Below are positions 5,430 through 6,286 of a DNA stretch of 6,286 nucleotides, piece by piece. The stretch is from Solobacterium sp. (lineage in GTDB: Bacteria > Bacillota_I > Bacilli_A > Erysipelotrichales > Erysipelotrichaceae), in the NCBI GenBank assembly GCA_017514645.1, contig JAFWJP010000114.1:1-6286 (forward strand), given 5' to 3'. The stretch's first letter is position 1, and each line of letters begins with the position of its first letter. The translations under genes were made by a program, and so were the position numbers. The notes beneath the pieces were generated by a model that made no database searches, was not told where the DNA came from, and worked only from the letters and a program-made list of their open reading frames with translations.

Positions 5430-6253
5430 TGGAACACAAAACAAAGATCCATGAGCGGATCTATGCTGCCCTGATCCTGGCATTCTTCTATCTGCCGATC
5501 ATCTACGTAGTCTTCTTCAGCTTCAACCAGTCGAAATCCCTGACGAAGTTCACCGGATTCTCCCTGCAGTGGTATGAGAAGATGTTTGCGGACCGGATGA
5601 TCATGAGCGCGATCGGCTATACGGTGCTTTGTGCGGTCATTGCGACATTCGTATCCACGATCGTCGGTACGGTGACGGCCATCGGTCTTTCCAAAAGCAA
5701 GCGTGTTCTGCGGGAAGCGGTCAACCAGGTCAACAACCTGCCGATGCTCAACCCGGATATCGTTACGGCCATCGGATTCATGCTGTTCTTCACTTCTTTG
5801 AAGATCAAGACAGGATTCGTTACCATGGTGCTGGCGCATATTGCCTTCTGTATTCCGTATGTGATCCTGTCCGTCATGCCGAAGCTCAGGACACTGGATC
5901 CGAACCTTGCGGAGGCAGCGCTGGATCTTGGCTGTACGCCGATGCAGGCGCTCTGGAAGGTCATCATTCCGCAGATCAAGCCGGGAATCGTGTCCGGTGC
6001 GCTGGTTGCCTTCACCATGTCATTCGATGACTTTGTCATCTCCCTGTTCACGACAGGACCGGGAGTCTCGAATATTTCCATCTACGTCTACGGTGCGGTC
6101 AAACGGGTCAACCCGACGATCAATGCACTCTCCGCGATTCTCGTATTTGTGATTACCGCGGTGCTGATCATCGTGAATGTCGTTCCGATGATCCGGGAAA
6201 GGAGGAATGCTAAAAATGTCAATGCGGCGGAACTTGAAACTGGCGTTAACTAG
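5429..6253 (+). CDS. potC: Spermidine/putrescine ABC transporter permease PotC
   Basis: PotC is the second membrane subunit of the importer and pairs with PotB. The 274-residue product has about six hydrophobic segments (11-31, 61-87, 105-123, 128-150, 184-206, 232-254). It carries a normal EAA loop: EAALDLGCTPMQALWKVIIP (162-181), then GIVSG. Other PotC blocks are NNLPMLNPDIVTAIG (102-116) and the conserved SFDDFVISLF (198-207). Its ATG overlaps the potB stop by one base, and AAGGAGG (5412-5418) lies 10 nt upstream within potB. Unlike PotB, its length and coupling motif are ordinary for the family. The hydrophilic tail (255-274) is encoded partly by bases that also start potD. Confidence 0.95.
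   Translation: MEHKTKIHERIYAALILAFFYLPIIYVVFFSFNQSKSLTKFTGFSLQWYEKMFADRMIMSAIGYTVLCAVIATFVSTIVGTVTAIGLSKSKRVLREAVNQVNNLPMLNPDIVTAIGFMLFFTSLKIKTGFVTMVLAHIAFCIPYVILSVMPKLRTLDPNLAEAALDLGCTPMQALWKVIIPQIKPGIVSGALVAFTMSFDDFVISLFTTGPGVSNISIYVYGAVKRVNPTINALSAILVFVITAVLIIVNVVPMIRERRNAKNVNAAELETGVN
6198..6205 (+). promoter_or_regulatory. Ribosome binding site of potD inside potC
   Basis: AAAGGAGG is close to ideal and ends 10 nt before the ATG at 6216. An in-frame ATG at 6207 is only 1 nt away and one at 6222 is 16 nt away, so 6216 is the likely start. Confidence 0.7.
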
Positions 6254-6286
6254 TGTTCTTGCGGCCGGTGTCCTTGCCGGATGCGG
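6216..6286 (+). CDS. potD: Spermidine/putrescine-binding lipoprotein PotD, N-terminus only
   Basis: Only 23 codons are in the window. They encode a lipoprotein signal peptide: MSMRRNLK, a hydrophobic run, and the lipobox LAGC with the lipidated cysteine at residue 22. In Gram-positive bacteria the polyamine-binding subunit of this importer is tethered to the outer face of the membrane in this way and delivers substrate to PotB-PotC. The binding domain is beyond the edge, so the identification as PotD rests on the signal peptide and on its place as the fourth gene of a potABC operon. The gene overlaps the end of potC by 38 nt in another frame, which suggests coupled translation. Confidence 0.85.
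   Translation, partial: MSMRRNLKLALTSVLAAGVLAGC

Noticed and set aside
1..6286. CRISPR array, insertion sequence, tRNA or riboswitch
   Set aside because: No direct-repeat arrays, transposase motifs, terminal repeats or tRNA-like folds were seen on either strand, and all gaps between genes are under 220 bases and account for promoters and terminators.

Overview
The window looks like a chromosomal stretch of a low-to-mid-GC Gram-positive bacterium (Bacillota). The support is strong AGGAGG-type ribosome binding sites, sigma-A-like promoters, a 242-residue NagB of the Bacillus type rather than the longer enteric type, two lipoprotein signal peptides, and a polyamine ABC operon led by an XRE-cupin regulator. 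A gut Firmicute such as an Erysipelotrichia member would fit, but that rank is a guess; there is no rRNA or other marker here.

Layout. Bases 1-604 hold the N-terminal part of a leftward gene for a membrane-anchored phosphodiester glycosidase (NAGPA family), cut by the window edge. A divergent promoter region (605-716) separates it from rightward nagB (717-1445, glucosamine-6-phosphate deaminase). A short hairpin terminator follows nagB, then an unrecognised lipoprotein gene (1512-2309) that ends at a strong intrinsic terminator (2348-2384). A well-formed promoter flanked by repeated GTTTA/TAAAC elements then drives a compact operon: XRE-cupin regulator (2522-3061), potA (3074-4639), potB (4644-5429), potC (5429-6253) and the start of potD (6216 to the edge). 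Gene junctions in this operon are 12 nt, 4 nt, a 1-nt overlap and a 38-nt overlap, so it is almost certainly one transcript.

Function. PotA (ATPase), PotB and PotC (permeases) and PotD (lipid-anchored binding protein) form a spermidine/putrescine importer. The first gene probably senses polyamine and represses the operon. NagB feeds amino-sugar phosphate into glycolysis. The divergent glycosidase may act on sugar phosphodiesters of the cell envelope, so the pair could be linked through amino-sugar recycling.

Most unusual point. PotA is 521 residues, roughly 150 longer than a typical PotA. The extra length is a tandem pair of Ig-like repeats, of a kind usually seen in Gram-positive surface proteins, spliced in frame into the C-terminal TOBE domain of this cytoplasmic ATPase. 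The partner PotB has a shortened extracytoplasmic loop and lacks the usual glutamate at the start of its EAA coupling motif.
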